Shown piece by piece: positions 27,310-36,982 of a DNA stretch of 64,000 nt; positions within the stretch are counted from its first letter, which is position 1; every line of letters begins with the position of its first letter. Location of the stretch: the NCBI RefSeq assembly GCF_002723975.1, contig NZ_BEWO01000009.1, forward strand, positions 62,001 to 126,000, given 5' to 3'. The translations under genes and the position numbers were made by a program. Source of the DNA: Gluconobacter japonicus. GTDB lineage: Bacteria; Pseudomonadota; Alphaproteobacteria; Acetobacterales; Acetobacteraceae. The notes beneath the pieces are model-generated. The model saw only the letters and a list, made by a program, of their open reading frames with translations, searched no databases and had not been told where the DNA came from.

Positions 27310-27349
27310 GGCGCCCGTTCCCGCAAGGGGGTGGGCGCCATTCTTGTTT
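27310..27349 (+). terminator. hairpin between dnaK and dnaJ
   Basis: GGCGCCC (27310-27316) pairs with GGGCGCC (27333-27339), followed by ATTCTTGTTTC. It looks like a leaky terminator or an RNA-processing stem that would lower dnaJ relative to dnaK expression. Confidence 0.5.
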
Positions 27350-27373
27350 CCGGCCCTCAGACAAGGACCGATC

Positions 27374-28513
27374 ATGGCCACGAAGATCGACTACTACGAA
27401 AGTCTTGAAGTTTCGCGCACGGCGTCTGGGGAAGAGCTGAAGAAAGCCTTCCGCAAGCAGGCCATGCGCTACCACCCGGACCGTAACCCGGGCGATGAGA
27501 CCGCTGAACTGAAGTTCAAGGAAATCAACGAAGCTTACGAAGTCCTGAAAGACGACCAGAAGCGCGCAGCCTATGACCAGTACGGTCATGCCGCTTTTGA
27601 TGGCGGTATGGGCGGAATGGGTGGCGGCGGCTTCGGTGGCTTTGGTGCTGGCGGCCTGGGCGACATCTTCGATCAGATGTTCGGCGACATGATGGGTGGT
27701 CGTCGTGGCGGTGGACGTCGCACAGGCGCTGACGTTCAGGTTGAAGTCGACATCACCCTGACCGAAGCCTTTTCAGGTGTAACGAAAGAGGTTGAAGTCC
27801 GCACGCGCGTCGCCTGTGAGTCCTGCCATGGGTCGGGCTCAGCAGATGCGAGCGGTGGCAGCACAACCTGCGCAACCTGTCATGGTGCAGGCAAGGTCCG
27901 GGCCCAACAGGGCTTCTTCCTTGTTGAACGGCCCTGCCCGACCTGTAACGGCTCTGGCCGCACGGTTCGCAACCCCTGCAAGTCCTGTCAGGGTTCTGGC
28001 ACACAGGCCAAGACCGAAACACTCAAGATCGAGATTCCGGCAGGCGTTGAAGACGGAACCCGCATCCGCATGGCGGGTCGCGGCGAGGCTGGAGGCGAAG
28101 GCGTACAGCCGGGTGACCTGTATGTGCACGTCGCAGTTCTGTCACATGAAATCTTCCAACGCGATGGTGCCAATATCTATTGCCGCGTTCCGCTACGTAT
28201 GACACAGGCAGCACTGGGCACAGAAGTGGAAGTCCCCGTCATTGATGGCAGCCGCAGCCGTGTCCGTATTCCGGCTGGAACACAGACGGGCGAAACCTTC
28301 CGCCTTCGTGGCAAAGGCTTCTCTGTGCTGCGGTCTTCAGCACGTGGCGACATGTACATTCAGGTCTCGGTGGAAACGCCACATCACCTGACCAAGCGCC
28401 AGCGTGAACTTCTTGAAGAATTCGAGAAGGAAGCTGGTGATGACCACACCAAGGCAAGCCCTGAAAACAGCGGGTTCTTCGCCAAGGTTCGGGACTTCTT
28501 CGAAGGTCGCTGA
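27374..28513 (+). CDS. dnaJ: chaperone DnaJ (Hsp40)
   Basis: The type I J-protein that delivers substrates to DnaK and stimulates its ATPase. Its 379 residues contain the J-domain with HPD in [11 protein letters not shown] (residues about 30-40), a Gly/Phe-rich segment (about 77-105), four CxxCxGxG zinc-binding repeats starting at CESCHGSG, and the C-terminal peptide-binding domains. ATG 27374 follows AAGGACCG, placed 118 bases after dnaK. A strong terminator ends the operon. Confidence 0.99.
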   Translation: MATKIDYYESLEVSRTASGEELKKAFRKQAMRYHPDRNPGDETAELKFKEINEAYEVLKDDQKRAAYDQYGHAAFDGGMGGMGGGGFGGFGAGGLGDIFDQMFGDMMGGRRGGGRRTGADVQVEVDITLTEAFSGVTKEVEVRTRVACESCHGSGSADASGGSTTCATCHGAGKVRAQQGFFLVERPCPTCNGSGRTVRNPCKSCQGSGTQAKTETLKIEIPAGVEDGTRIRMAGRGEAGGEGVQPGDLYVHVAVLSHEIFQRDGANIYCRVPLRMTQAALGTEVEVPVIDGSRSRVRIPAGTQTGETFRLRGKGFSVLRSSARGDMYIQVSVETPHHLTKRQRELLEEFEKEAGDDHTKASPENSGFFAKVRDFFEGR

Positions 28514-28522
28514 ATACGGAAT

Positions 28523-28551
28523 ACCCCTCCCGAAACGGAGGGGTTTTTTTT
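28523..28551 (+). terminator. dnaKJ operon terminator
   Basis: ACCCCTCC pairs with GGAGGGGT around CGAAAC, followed by eight Ts; ten bases after the dnaJ stop. Confidence 0.9.
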
Positions 28552-28617
28552 ATGGTCATTCGTGATCGTTGTCTTCCATTAAAAAACTAACGGTCACTCT
28601 AAAGAGATGAAATAATA

Positions 28618-28681
28618 CTGGACCAGTTTCAGACTAAACGCAGCGTCAAATTTAATCCGAAAGTGACGTCAACTGGTCCAG
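28618..28681. repeat. 11-bp perfect inverted repeat across the DUF4132 gene 3' end
   Basis: CTGGACCAGTT (28618-28628) and AACTGGTCCAG (28671-28681) are exact complements spanning the stop codon at 28652. A second pair, GTCACT (28593-28598) and AGTGAC (28662-28667), interleaves with it. It may be the gene's terminator or a folded 3' end; no copy was seen at the gene's 5' side. Confidence 0.6.
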
Positions 28682-31444
28682 AATATCCTGATCACGAATA
28701 CGATTATCTTTTAGAAGCATCGTGATTCTATTAATAATTAAAGCTAACTGATCGTCATCATGCAGGGGTACATATTCAGAACTTTCATCATATGAAAATT
28801 TCCCAATATCGGACCGTAGGACAAGATGACGATTATAAGGAATAACCATTACATCACCGGTTCCAATATTAATTTTATAATTATGCCGAACGCCGTTTAT
28901 AAATACATAATTTCCGTCAACACTAATCGCGTCCCCAGCTTTAAACGACGGCAATAAAGAGACAATTGCCTCACGGCGACTTTGAGCGAGACCGCCGAAG
29001 TGTGACTCATTTGATATGGAGATGTTCGCCAGACCCGACTGGCGGCGCCATACCCCGAGATCAGGAATGGACGAGATCGTTTCCGGGTCAAAGGAAATAT
29101 TGCTCGCAGCCGTGCTGACCATCAGATCAACATCACGCATGATCTCGGAAAACACGACTTGAGAGATATCGCCAAGACGAAGCGGCGTTTTCATCTCAGT
29201 CAGTTTACGACCTCCGTCATAGAGCCAGTTTCCTTGATCTTTCAGGACGCAAAACCTGACCCTGTCAGTGATGACGTGAGTAAAAGTCCCGGCACCATGT
29301 TCAAGATCGTTTATCCCTACACCTCCGGTTCTTATTTCAGCATAAATACCATGCGCAGGGAGCCCGAACGTCCAGGGAGCACTTTCGGACGATGGTATAT
29401 GAGGAGAGAGGTTGCGGATACGCCATCCTCTTTTGCGCCCAATTTCAACCACCTGAGGCTGATTTAAAATTCGGCCAGCATAGCGATAGGATGCGGGAGA
29501 GCTTTCACGCTCTGCCTGAGTAAGTGTGTATGTTTCCCGCCAGGCTTGCCGAATTGGCTGGCTGATTTTCAATCGTTCCAGAGTTGCTCTCCAACGTGCA
29601 ACAATGGATTTTCCGTCAGCATCTTTTCCTTCACTGTGAAGAGGATGCCACAGACTCAGGAGTACTCCGGCTTTAAGGGGAAGATGCTTATTTCCGTCGG
29701 GGTCATACACTTCCCCATTTCTCCCAAACAGGCAGGTGAAAACCGTCCCATCTGGTTCAGCAACAAGCCATATCTGGCGCCGTGCAAGCCACCCGAGAAC
29801 AGGATGAGAAAGCCAGCGCTCCTGAAACACGGAGTAAAGCCAGGTTTGCCCCGTCAGCCATGATCGCTCCAACCTCAGGCGATGAGTGGACATATCGGCT
29901 GTCAGCATTTTTGCGTCTGCTCTTGCCGCGCGAAGAATCGCTTCAACTCCCGGGGCTTTACGCACTTTTTCAGAAAGCTTGCTTAATTGTTTTCCCTCTG
30001 CGTCCTCATAGCGGATCACGCCCTGACCTGAGCCTGTTATGCTCAAAACCAGTCTGATACCGTCTGACAAATCACCTACGCGGCAAAAATGTTCGTTTAA
30101 CCCGTATTGCGGCGCAACCAGTTCCTCTGCCTCAACTGTCGTTAGCCCGGACGCAGATGCCGCATGCGCAAGTGCGGCATCCAACTGAACTAACATCGTA
30201 GAGTGGCGAACTTTCGAGCGCAGTCTCGCAAGTCCACGAATGGCATCAGGCGTTGCGATCTCTCCTACTGCCGCCACAAGGCGGTTAAACTGCGAAACGT
30301 CCTCTTTTTTCAGAGCTTGCGTACACAGAGACAATAACCACGGAACATCGGATGAATCCTTCGCCGCAGCAATCATACAGAGACACCCTGGAAAGATGGA
30401 TGCTGAGACCTCAGGATTTGAAAAAAGGCTCCCGCACTCCGATCGTTTCGGAAGTGCCCCTTTCGTTGCAGGAAATTTCGTCCGTAAGGCGTAATGCTTT
30501 CCAAACGTCATGATACCGATATCCTGCGGCCGAGCATGACGAAAAGTATAAAGACCGGGGTTTTGTATTATTGCCTCAGCAAGCCTGAAGACCGAGCCAG
30601 CTTTTGGAAAAACCCAGTTGATCAAGCGTACAAAGCGCGGGAAAATCGCCGCGCGATAAAGTGGTGGCACACAAGTCAGATCATAATAAATATGATGAAT
30701 TTCAGAAAACCTGCCATATTCCTGCAAGAAACATCTTGCAAAATCGAGATCTTGATGTCCGTCCGTTTCACTCAATCGGGCCGAAAACCGTGACAATGTT
30801 TTCTTTGAGGGTCTCGGCACATTAGGCACCTGAAAAAGCTCTAATCGGCTATCCATATCGTTGACTGAAGAGGCTCGATCTTCACGAACCATCGCTTCGC
30901 GCACCAACCACAGGAGGTGCGGGAAGTCACGACTCATCTCGTCAATATCGCGAACAGCCTGATCAAACCAATGCTCGTCAGGTAAACTATGCCCGGAGCT
31001 CCTGAACAAACGCATATAGTTGAGCATTCCCTGCTTTGGCTGATGCGAGGGAGCAATGTCCGACAATTTGTATTTTGCAGGAAATAACCGAGACGTTTCT
31101 ATTCCAAGCGTATGGCTGATTTCCTGTTTCGCGTATCTCCGGAACCAGTTTGGAGGATGAGGAAGACTCCCAATCCCCAATAGTTCACCCATCATACATG
31201 CTGTTAGCGGAACATGATCAATTGTTATATTGTCGAGAAGTGGCTGCTTACTAATTCCGTAATATGCTGCGATTCGTGATTTATGACGAGCAACCCATGC
31301 GTCACTTAATTTCCAGAAAATTTGCCCATCAATTTTTTCCATCTCCGCCATCCAGCGGATCAATTGTTTTTCGAGAATCCCGACCTCGGTCAGAACCATC
31401 CTTGCAAGTGCAACATCTGTGTCGAGAAGGTAATTTTGGGGCAT
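28652..31444 (-). CDS. DUF4132 domain-containing protein
   Basis: A 930-residue soluble protein. The central part (about 450-630) carries the DUF4132 pattern: YEDAEGKQLSKL, then RLERSWLTGQTWLYSVFQERWLSHP with the WLARRQIWLV helix. The C-terminal third looks like the region that accompanies DUF4132 in the YehI/MolR-type proteins. The N-terminal part is helical, HEAT-like in feel (repeated LLWLVREAM, LLSLCTQAL segments). No signal peptide, membrane segment or catalytic motif is evident. Its DNA is AT-richer than dnaJ and lldD, with A/T-ending codons, suggesting recent acquisition. Function of the family is unknown. The spacer to lldD (31445-31591) holds a small palindrome, ATGCAT-ATTT-ATGCAT, and nothing else clear. 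Confidence 0.75.
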   Translation of the reverse strand: MPQNYLLDTDVALARMVLTEVGILEKQLIRWMAEMEKIDGQIFWKLSDAWVARHKSRIAAYYGISKQPLLDNITIDHVPLTACMMGELLGIGSLPHPPNWFRRYAKQEISHTLGIETSRLFPAKYKLSDIAPSHQPKQGMLNYMRLFRSSGHSLPDEHWFDQAVRDIDEMSRDFPHLLWLVREAMVREDRASSVNDMDSRLELFQVPNVPRPSKKTLSRFSARLSETDGHQDLDFARCFLQEYGRFSEIHHIYYDLTCVPPLYRAAIFPRFVRLINWVFPKAGSVFRLAEAIIQNPGLYTFRHARPQDIGIMTFGKHYALRTKFPATKGALPKRSECGSLFSNPEVSASIFPGCLCMIAAAKDSSDVPWLLSLCTQALKKEDVSQFNRLVAAVGEIATPDAIRGLARLRSKVRHSTMLVQLDAALAHAASASGLTTVEAEELVAPQYGLNEHFCRVGDLSDGIRLVLSITGSGQGVIRYEDAEGKQLSKLSEKVRKAPGVEAILRAARADAKMLTADMSTHRLRLERSWLTGQTWLYSVFQERWLSHPVLGWLARRQIWLVAEPDGTVFTCLFGRNGEVYDPDGNKHLPLKAGVLLSLWHPLHSEGKDADGKSIVARWRATLERLKISQPIRQAWRETYTLTQAERESSPASYRYAGRILNQPQVVEIGRKRGWRIRNLSPHIPSSESAPWTFGLPAHGIYAEIRTGGVGINDLEHGAGTFTHVITDRVRFCVLKDQGNWLYDGGRKLTEMKTPLRLGDISQVVFSEIMRDVDLMVSTAASNISFDPETISSIPDLGVWRRQSGLANISISNESHFGGLAQSRREAIVSLLPSFKAGDAISVDGNYVFINGVRHNYKINIGTGDVMVIPYNRHLVLRSDIGKFSYDESSEYVPLHDDDQLALIINRITMLLKDNRIRDQDILDQLTSLSD

Positions 31445-31591
31445 TGTCTTTCCCGGGCGTAGGTTTCAAATAGTATAAATTTTTGAAAATATTGAGATCT
31501 ATTTCGATCCAACTCTTTAATTATCCCGCAATGCATATTTATGCATCGCACCGACGACGCCACAATTTATGCGGCGCCTGCCAGAAAACGC

Positions 31592-32743
31592 TCAACCAAA
31601 TTCCGGAGCCAAACGCGCCAGACTCTCTGATGTCAGATCCGAAATAGAACTCGCACCCGTAAGGGTCATGGCAACGCGAAGTTCTTTTTCCATGATGTCG
31701 AGCAGGTTCTCCACCCCCTTCTGCCCGCCCGCAGCGAGGGCATAGACAAAGGCACGGCCCAGCAGCACGGCATCTGCTCCCATTGCCACCATTCGAGCGA
31801 TATCAAGGCCGGACCGGACACCGGAATCTGCCAGAATTTTCAGCTCGCCCCTGACGGCTTCTGCAATAGGCGGAAGGGCACGGGCACTAGACAGAACACC
31901 GTCAAGCTGACGGCCACCATGATTGGAGACAACGATCCCATCAGCCCCGAACCGTACAGCATCCTTTGCATCTTCCGGGTCGAGAATCCCCTTAATGATC
32001 ATGGGTCCGTCCCAGTAGTCGCGGATCCATTCCAGATCTTTCCAGCTAATGGACGGATCAAAATTATTGGCGAGCCAGCCAATATAATCTTCCAGTTTGG
32101 TCGGATTGCCCCGGTAGCGGGAAATATTACCCAGATCATGCGGTCTGCCTCGCAGGCCAACATCCCAGGCCCAGATGGGATGCGTCATGGCCTGCAGGCA
32201 ACGCCGGATCGCGGCGTTAGGCCCGGACATTCCTGAGTGCGCGTCGCGGTAACGGGCGCCCGGCGTCGGCATATCGACTGTAAAGACCAGCGTGGTAATA
32301 CCAGCGGCCTTGGCGCGTTCCAGCGCGTTCTTCATGAAGCCCCGGTCTTTCAGCACGTAGAGCTGGAACCAGATGGGAACAGGACTGCGTCCCTGCACTT
32401 CTTCAATCGGGCACACCGAGACGGTCGATAATGTAAATGGAATACCTCTTCGGGCGGCTGCGCGAGCTGCCTGAACCTCACCCCGGCGTGCATACATGCC
32501 TGTCAGACCAACGGGAGCCAGAGCCGCAGGAATATTGAGTTTGCGCCCGAACAGTTCTGTCCCTGTGTTAAGCGCAGAGACGTTTTTCAGAATGCGCTGG
32601 CGCAAGGCAATATCAGCCAGATCAGAGACATTCCGACGCATCGTCTGTTCAGCGTAAGAACCGCCATCAATGTACTGGAACAGAAAAGGAGGCAGGCGAC
32701 GCCGGGCTGCTTCTCTATAATCTGTTGCGGAAGAAATAATCAT
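31592..32743 (-). CDS. lldD: FMN-dependent L-lactate dehydrogenase (quinone-linked)
   Basis: Oxidises L-lactate to pyruvate at the inner membrane, passing electrons to quinone. The 383-residue protein follows E. coli LldD closely: [19 protein letters not shown] at the start, [27 protein letters not shown], the substrate region [20 protein letters not shown], and the active-site [12 protein letters not shown] with the catalytic His. ATG 32743 has GGAG seven bases upstream. It stands alone, without lldP or lldR. The very short C-terminus (ending LAPEFG) lacks the tail of the E. coli protein. Confidence 0.94.
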   Translation of the reverse strand: MIISSATDYREAARRRLPPFLFQYIDGGSYAEQTMRRNVSDLADIALRQRILKNVSALNTGTELFGRKLNIPAALAPVGLTGMYARRGEVQAARAAARRGIPFTLSTVSVCPIEEVQGRSPVPIWFQLYVLKDRGFMKNALERAKAAGITTLVFTVDMPTPGARYRDAHSGMSGPNAAIRRCLQAMTHPIWAWDVGLRGRPHDLGNISRYRGNPTKLEDYIGWLANNFDPSISWKDLEWIRDYWDGPMIIKGILDPEDAKDAVRFGADGIVVSNHGGRQLDGVLSSARALPPIAEAVRGELKILADSGVRSGLDIARMVAMGADAVLLGRAFVYALAAGGQKGVENLLDIMEKELRVAMTLTGASSISDLTSESLARLAPEFG

Positions 32744-32887
32744 TACCGGCTCCACCATCATTGACTACTCTTGATGACGGGGAGACTGCCAGTCTGTCCG
32801 ATGCCACCCAAGAGGCGATCCTGCGTTCAGACACTAAGCCGCAAAATGCCATTCGCACAGAGGTGCCATAAAATTTCCACGGTGCTT

Positions 32888-33454
32888 TCAGGTGTTCAGT
32901 TTGCGCAACACCCTTGCGTTACGCTGGAACCCCAGAACAGAGACAGATGCTGTATCAAGAAGAATATTCTCGCCCAGACAGACGTCATTGCTCATCCACA
33001 TGCTGATGAGGCTGCGTAGGATATGACCATGCGCAAACAACGCAATCGTACCCTGCCGCGTCAGAAGGCGATCAAGCAGACGCCCAACTCTTGTTCGAAC
33101 CTGTTCCGCAGTCTCTCCGTTCTGGACATCGGATGTCCATAAGGACCAGTCTGGTTCGTCCTTGAGAATGTCAGCGGAGGTTCGTCCCTCATAAATGCCG
33201 TAGTCCCATTCCATCAGGTCAGGCTCCATCTGGGCCTGAGTACCAAACCCTGCCAGTTCGCAGGTTTCGCGGGCGCGTTGAAGCGGGCTGCAAAGCACCC
33301 GGTCGAATGTCTGATCTGCAAGACGCGATTTCAGGGCGCGTGCCTGTTCCCGACCATTTTCTGTGAGAGGAATATCCGTGCGGCCTGTGTGCTGGCCGCT
33401 GATGGTCCAGTCCGTTTCACCGTGCCGGATGAGCCAGAGCGTGGGCGTGTTCAT
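32888..33454 (-). CDS. histidine phosphatase superfamily protein (phosphoglycerate mutase-like)
   Basis: A 188-residue phosphatase with the phospho-accepting His in WLIRHGETDW (residues about 7-16), a second Arg in CSPLQRARET, the general acid region in EWDYGIYEGRT and the second His in LFAHGHILRSL. These mark the branch of cobalamin/fructose-bisphosphatase-like phosphatases rather than glycolytic mutases. Start follows AAAGGGAT. Substrate unknown. It follows the aldolase gene on the same strand but is separated from it by a terminator. Confidence 0.9.
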   Translation of the reverse strand: MNTPTLWLIRHGETDWTISGQHTGRTDIPLTENGREQARALKSRLADQTFDRVLCSPLQRARETCELAGFGTQAQMEPDLMEWDYGIYEGRTSADILKDEPDWSLWTSDVQNGETAEQVRTRVGRLLDRLLTRQGTIALFAHGHILRSLISMWMSNDVCLGENILLDTASVSVLGFQRNARVLRKLNT

Positions 33455-33483
33455 ATCCCTTTATCCTTCAGTCTTTTCGAAAA

Positions 33484-33514
33484 ACGAAAAGAGGCCTGTG
33501 CTAAGACAGACCTC
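33484..33514 (-). terminator. class I aldolase gene terminator
   Basis: On the minus strand GAGGTCTGT pairs with ACAGGCCTC (33491-33514), with a TTTTCGTTTTTCG tail. Confidence 0.8.
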
Positions 33515-33523
33515 TCGACTGCT

Positions 33524-34420
33524 TCAGGTCTTGTTGACCGAAGCATCGTAAATCCGGTCCACCACTTTGCTCAGGATCGCATTGAACTCCTGATCGGACT
33601 GGGACACGCGCAGATCATCCACGAGCGCACGGGAGAAACTAGCGATCATGCCGTGATTGGCCTTAAGCTTCTGGCAGGCCTCATCCAGCGGATAACCACC
33701 TGACAATGCGACAACACGCTGCATCCGGGGATGCTTCATTATCTCTGCATACAGGTCTGCCTTTTCAGGGATCGTGACCTTCAGCATGACCGGATAATCA
33801 CCGGGCAGCGCGTCCAGACCGAGGGCCAGTTCCTTGGCAAGAATGGCCTCAGCGTCTGCTTTCTCAGGACTTTTGACCAGAACTTCAGGCTCCATGATGG
33901 GAACCAGCCCGTGAGAGGCAACCTGAGCCGCAATGTCGAACTGCTGCTGAACAATCGCCTTGATAGCCTCGGGATTGGCTAATCGGATTACTGAGCGCTC
34001 CTTGGTTCCGTACACCCCCAGTTTGGCCGCACGCTCCAGAAGAGCATCCAGACCGGGAATGGGCTTCATCAACTGAGCGCCATCCTTTTCTTCTTCCAGC
34101 CCCTTGTCGATCTTGAGGAACGGGACAATGCCACAGTTTTTCCAGAGATAGGTGGGAACAGGGACGTCCCCGACCGTGCCATCCATGGTTTTCTCAAACA
34201 GGATTGCGGCCAGAACTTCATGACTCTGAAACGCAGGAGACGTGATGATCCGGACCCGCATTTCGTGCATCAGCCGGAACATGTCTGCATCATTGGAATA
34301 GGCATCGGGTTCGATACCATATTGGGCAAGGGCTTTGGGGGTTGATCCGCCACTTTGATCAAGGGCGGCAATAAAACCAGGCTTTTTCGAGACCTGCTCA
34401 GCCATTGTTGCATCAGGCAT
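33524..34420 (-). CDS. class I fructose-bisphosphate aldolase
   Basis: Schiff-base aldolase interconverting fructose-1,6-bisphosphate with DHAP and glyceraldehyde-3-phosphate. The 298-residue protein has the bacterial class I (Fda-type) start FIAALDQSGGSTPKALA, IMEPEVLVKSPEKADAE, and the Schiff-base lysine region PVMLKVTIPEKADLY, followed by VVALSGGYPLDEA for phosphate binding. ATG 34420 follows AAAGGATGTGACGTTC; the 38-codon upstream extension is not conserved-looking. Gluconobacter is known to lack phosphofructokinase, so the enzyme probably serves gluconeogenesis and the pentose phosphate cycle. Confidence 0.93.
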   Translation of the reverse strand: MPDATMAEQVSKKPGFIAALDQSGGSTPKALAQYGIEPDAYSNDADMFRLMHEMRVRIITSPAFQSHEVLAAILFEKTMDGTVGDVPVPTYLWKNCGIVPFLKIDKGLEEEKDGAQLMKPIPGLDALLERAAKLGVYGTKERSVIRLANPEAIKAIVQQQFDIAAQVASHGLVPIMEPEVLVKSPEKADAEAILAKELALGLDALPGDYPVMLKVTIPEKADLYAEIMKHPRMQRVVALSGGYPLDEACQKLKANHGMIASFSRALVDDLRVSQSDQEFNAILSKVVDRIYDASVNKT

Positions 34421-34555
34421 GAACGTCACATCCTTTTCTTCAGTCTGATGACCAGAAGTAACGGCTAACTTTCGCCCGGGATGTCGAACTCTTCCAATCA
34501 CATTGCACGGATTAGGAGCACGCCATGCACCCATTCAGATGCACAAAAAGTGAAG

Positions 34556-35026
34556 TCAGCCTTTTTCAGAATTACCCGACAAAGGCTGCGTCAGTTCTGG
34601 AAACAACCGCGCCAGATCGGCAGGTCGCAAGAGATCTGCGAGCGTATAGCGATCCAGAACTGCCAGGAATGCACCGAGCGCCTCACCCAGTACGCCGCGC
34701 AAATGACAAGATGGAGACAGGATGCAGGCCCGGTTTCCGGCGGCACGCCCTTCGCAATCCACCAGCATCATGTCGTCTTCCGTGAAACGAACAACCTCTC
34801 CTATCCCGATTTCCTGTGCCGGACGCCCCAGTGTCAGACCACCGCCACGCCCTCTTGTGGTTGTGATGAATTGCCCCTGTCCCAGACGATGCACGACCTT
34901 CACGAGATGGTTTTCTGAAATCCCGTAAGCCTGCGCGATGTCGCGGATGGAGACACGCACGGAAGGTCGTCCACCCAGATAAAGCAGGGTCCGCAGAGCA
35001 TAGTCAGTGTGAAGGGTGAGGCGCAT
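34556..35026 (-). CDS. nsrR: Rrf2-family nitric-oxide-sensing repressor NsrR
   Basis: An iron-sulfur repressor that releases DNA when its cluster reacts with NO. The 156-residue protein has the winged helix (residues 1-65: LTLHTDYALRTLLYL, YGISENHLVKVVHRLGQ, TTRGRGGGL) and three cluster cysteines at about 91, 101 and 107 in the NsrR spacing. It is divergent from hmp, and a matching dyad lies between them. The start follows AGAGGAGTCGT. Confidence 0.93.
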   Translation of the reverse strand: MRLTLHTDYALRTLLYLGGRPSVRVSIRDIAQAYGISENHLVKVVHRLGQGQFITTTRGRGGGLTLGRPAQEIGIGEVVRFTEDDMMLVDCEGRAAGNRACILSPSCHLRGVLGEALGAFLAVLDRYTLADLLRPADLARLFPELTQPLSGNSEKG

Positions 35027-35067
35027 ACGACTCCTCTGGCAGATTGACGAGGCGAAGTCACGCGCCT

Positions 35068-35092
35068 AAAGATGTATTTGTTATACACCTTT
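35068..35092. promoter_or_regulatory. NsrR operator in the nsrR-hmp spacer
   Basis: AAAGATGTAT-TTGTT-ATACACCTTT is an inverted repeat with nine of ten matching positions per arm, closely resembling the NsrR box (AAGATGYATTT dyad). It ends 13 bases before the hmp start, so bound NsrR should repress hmp and possibly itself. Confidence 0.85.
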
Positions 35093-35105
35093 AAGAAGAC
35101 CTATC

Positions 35106-36281
35106 ATGTCCTCTTCAGACCGCAGCCTTACTCCAGATGTTATCGCCGTCATCAAGGCGACCATTCCTGCACTGGAAGCGCACGGCCTCGACATCACAAC
35201 CGAGATGTATCGTCGTCTGCTGGCCGACCCTGCCATTGCTGAAATGTTTGACCCGACCCATCAGTCCAAGGGAACGCAGCCTCGCGCTCTGGCCATGGCT
35301 GTTCTGGCGTATGCGAAGAACATCGATAATCTTGGCGTTCTGGGTGGCGCGGTAGAACGCATTGCCCAGAAGCATGTCAGTCTGGAAATCCTGCCCGAAC
35401 ATTATCCGCATGTCGCAACGGCGCTTCTTGGAGCGATCCAGCATGTTCTGGGTGAGGCCGCGACACCAGCAATCCTGGATGCCTGGGGTCGGGCATACTG
35501 GGCTCTGGCCGATATTTTGATCGGTCGCGAACACCAGCTTTACGATACAAGCGCTCAAGCTGAAGGGGGTTGGACAGGCTGGCGTTCTTTCACGATCGCT
35601 CAGGCCCATAGGGAATGTGAGAACGTGACAACGCTCGAACTCAAGCCAGTGGATGGCAAGAGCGTCATTCAGGCTGTTCCTGGCCAGTATCTTGGCGTGG
35701 ATCTGAATATTCCAAGCCATGGTCAGACACGTCGCAATTACAGCATCACGTCAAAGCCAAGTCACGATGGATACACCATCAGTGTCCGGCATGTGCCAAA
35801 CGGTATCGTCTCAACATGGCTCAACAGCGCAGACAGTGTGGGGCATGAGGTTCGCCTGTCACCACCGGCGGGCGAGTTCGTTCTCCCGGAGAAGATTGAA
35901 ACGCCCGTTGCATTCATCTGCGCTGGAATCGGGATCACGCCCATGATCGGCATGATCGAATCTTTGGCAGAAAAATCAGACGCCGTTCCGGTCAGCGTTA
36001 TTCAGATCGCACATTCTGCGGAAGCCGCTCCTTTTTCCAGTAAACTGCGCGAGCTTGCAGACGCCTCAGAAAACATCAGCCTTTATACTCGCCTGACGTC
36101 TGTAGACGGTCGGCCCGATGCGGACTGGATTGCGTCACATCTTCCAGAAAACGCAGCCTACTACCTGTGTGGTCCAACCGGCTTCATGCGCGAGATGGTG
36201 CAATCTCTCCCGAAAGCCGGCATTCCAGCCGAACGTCTGCGCTACGAGACATTCGGGCCGGATACCGGCGTAACGGACTAA
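35106..36281 (+). CDS. hmp: flavohaemoprotein (nitric oxide dioxygenase)
   Basis: Detoxifies NO to nitrate using O2 and NAD(P)H in the cytosol. The 391-residue protein has a globin domain (residues 1-140, with proximal His in IAQKHVSLEILPEHY and the E-helix region), an FAD-binding domain with QTRRNYSITSKPS, and an NAD domain with CAGIGITPMIGMIESL and YYLCGPTGFM. Regulation by NsrR is indicated by the divergent regulator and the operator just upstream. Confidence 0.97.
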   Translation: MSSSDRSLTPDVIAVIKATIPALEAHGLDITTEMYRRLLADPAIAEMFDPTHQSKGTQPRALAMAVLAYAKNIDNLGVLGGAVERIAQKHVSLEILPEHYPHVATALLGAIQHVLGEAATPAILDAWGRAYWALADILIGREHQLYDTSAQAEGGWTGWRSFTIAQAHRECENVTTLELKPVDGKSVIQAVPGQYLGVDLNIPSHGQTRRNYSITSKPSHDGYTISVRHVPNGIVSTWLNSADSVGHEVRLSPPAGEFVLPEKIETPVAFICAGIGITPMIGMIESLAEKSDAVPVSVIQIAHSAEAAPFSSKLRELADASENISLYTRLTSVDGRPDADWIASHLPENAAYYLCGPTGFMREMVQSLPKAGIPAERLRYETFGPDTGVTD

Positions 36282-36284
36282 ACT

Positions 36285-36890
36285 TTAAAGAGCAGCAATG
36301 GCGCTCTCTGCTTCCGCAAGGATACGAGGGCGGTCATTGCCACCATTTGTAGCAAGGCCTTCAGCCTCGATGACCTTAATATCCGTAACACCAAGGAAAC
36401 CAAGAACGGCCTTGATGTAGGTCACCTGATGCTCAAAAACAGCCTGTGGCGTTCCTTCTGAGTAGATGCCGCCACGGGCGCCAGCGATCACGACCGTCTT
36501 GCCACCGGCAAGGCCTTCGACGCCATTTGCCCCATAACGGAACGTCTGACCGGCGATTGCAATACGATCGATCCAGGCCTTGAGCTGGCTGGGAATTCCG
36601 AAATTGTACATCGGCACACCAAGCACAAGGATGTCGGCTGCCTTGAAATCGGCCAGAGCCTTTGCACCCGCCACGAGCACAGGATTGGACGCGGCATCGG
36701 CTGTCAGCTCTTTCCCCAGAAATGACAGTGATTCGCCATCCAGGTGCGGAAGCGGTTCTGCGGCCAGATCAAGGGATGTGACCTCCAGATCCGGATGTTT
36801 CTGGCGATAACGCTCAACAATCGCAATGCTGAGCTGACGGGAAGCGGAAAAACCGCCGAGAATGCTGGAGTCGATATGAAGGAGTTTCAT
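36285..36890 (-). CDS. azoR: FMN-dependent NADH:quinone oxidoreductase / azoreductase
   Basis: A 201-residue flavodoxin-fold enzyme that reduces quinones and azo dyes with NADH. Recognisable are the FMN-binding LLHIDSSILGGFSASRQLS at the N-terminus, VLGVPMYNFGIPSQLKAWID (residues about 92-111) and VVIAGARGGIYSEGTPQ. ATG 36890 follows GGAAGAGAAAAG; an upstream in-frame start is poorly supported. It is divergent from an HxlR regulator, a common pairing in electrophile responses. Its stop is four bases from the hmp stop. Confidence 0.93.
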   Translation of the reverse strand: MKLLHIDSSILGGFSASRQLSIAIVERYRQKHPDLEVTSLDLAAEPLPHLDGESLSFLGKELTADAASNPVLVAGAKALADFKAADILVLGVPMYNFGIPSQLKAWIDRIAIAGQTFRYGANGVEGLAGGKTVVIAGARGGIYSEGTPQAVFEHQVTYIKAVLGFLGVTDIKVIEAEGLATNGGNDRPRILAEAESAIAAL

Positions 36891-36982
36891 CTTTTCTCTT
36901 CCGGTTCCTGATCGTAACCAGCACAAGATAAGAAACCTTTCTCACACCTTCGCAAGACGGCACATTCAGGGATCATAGGCAC

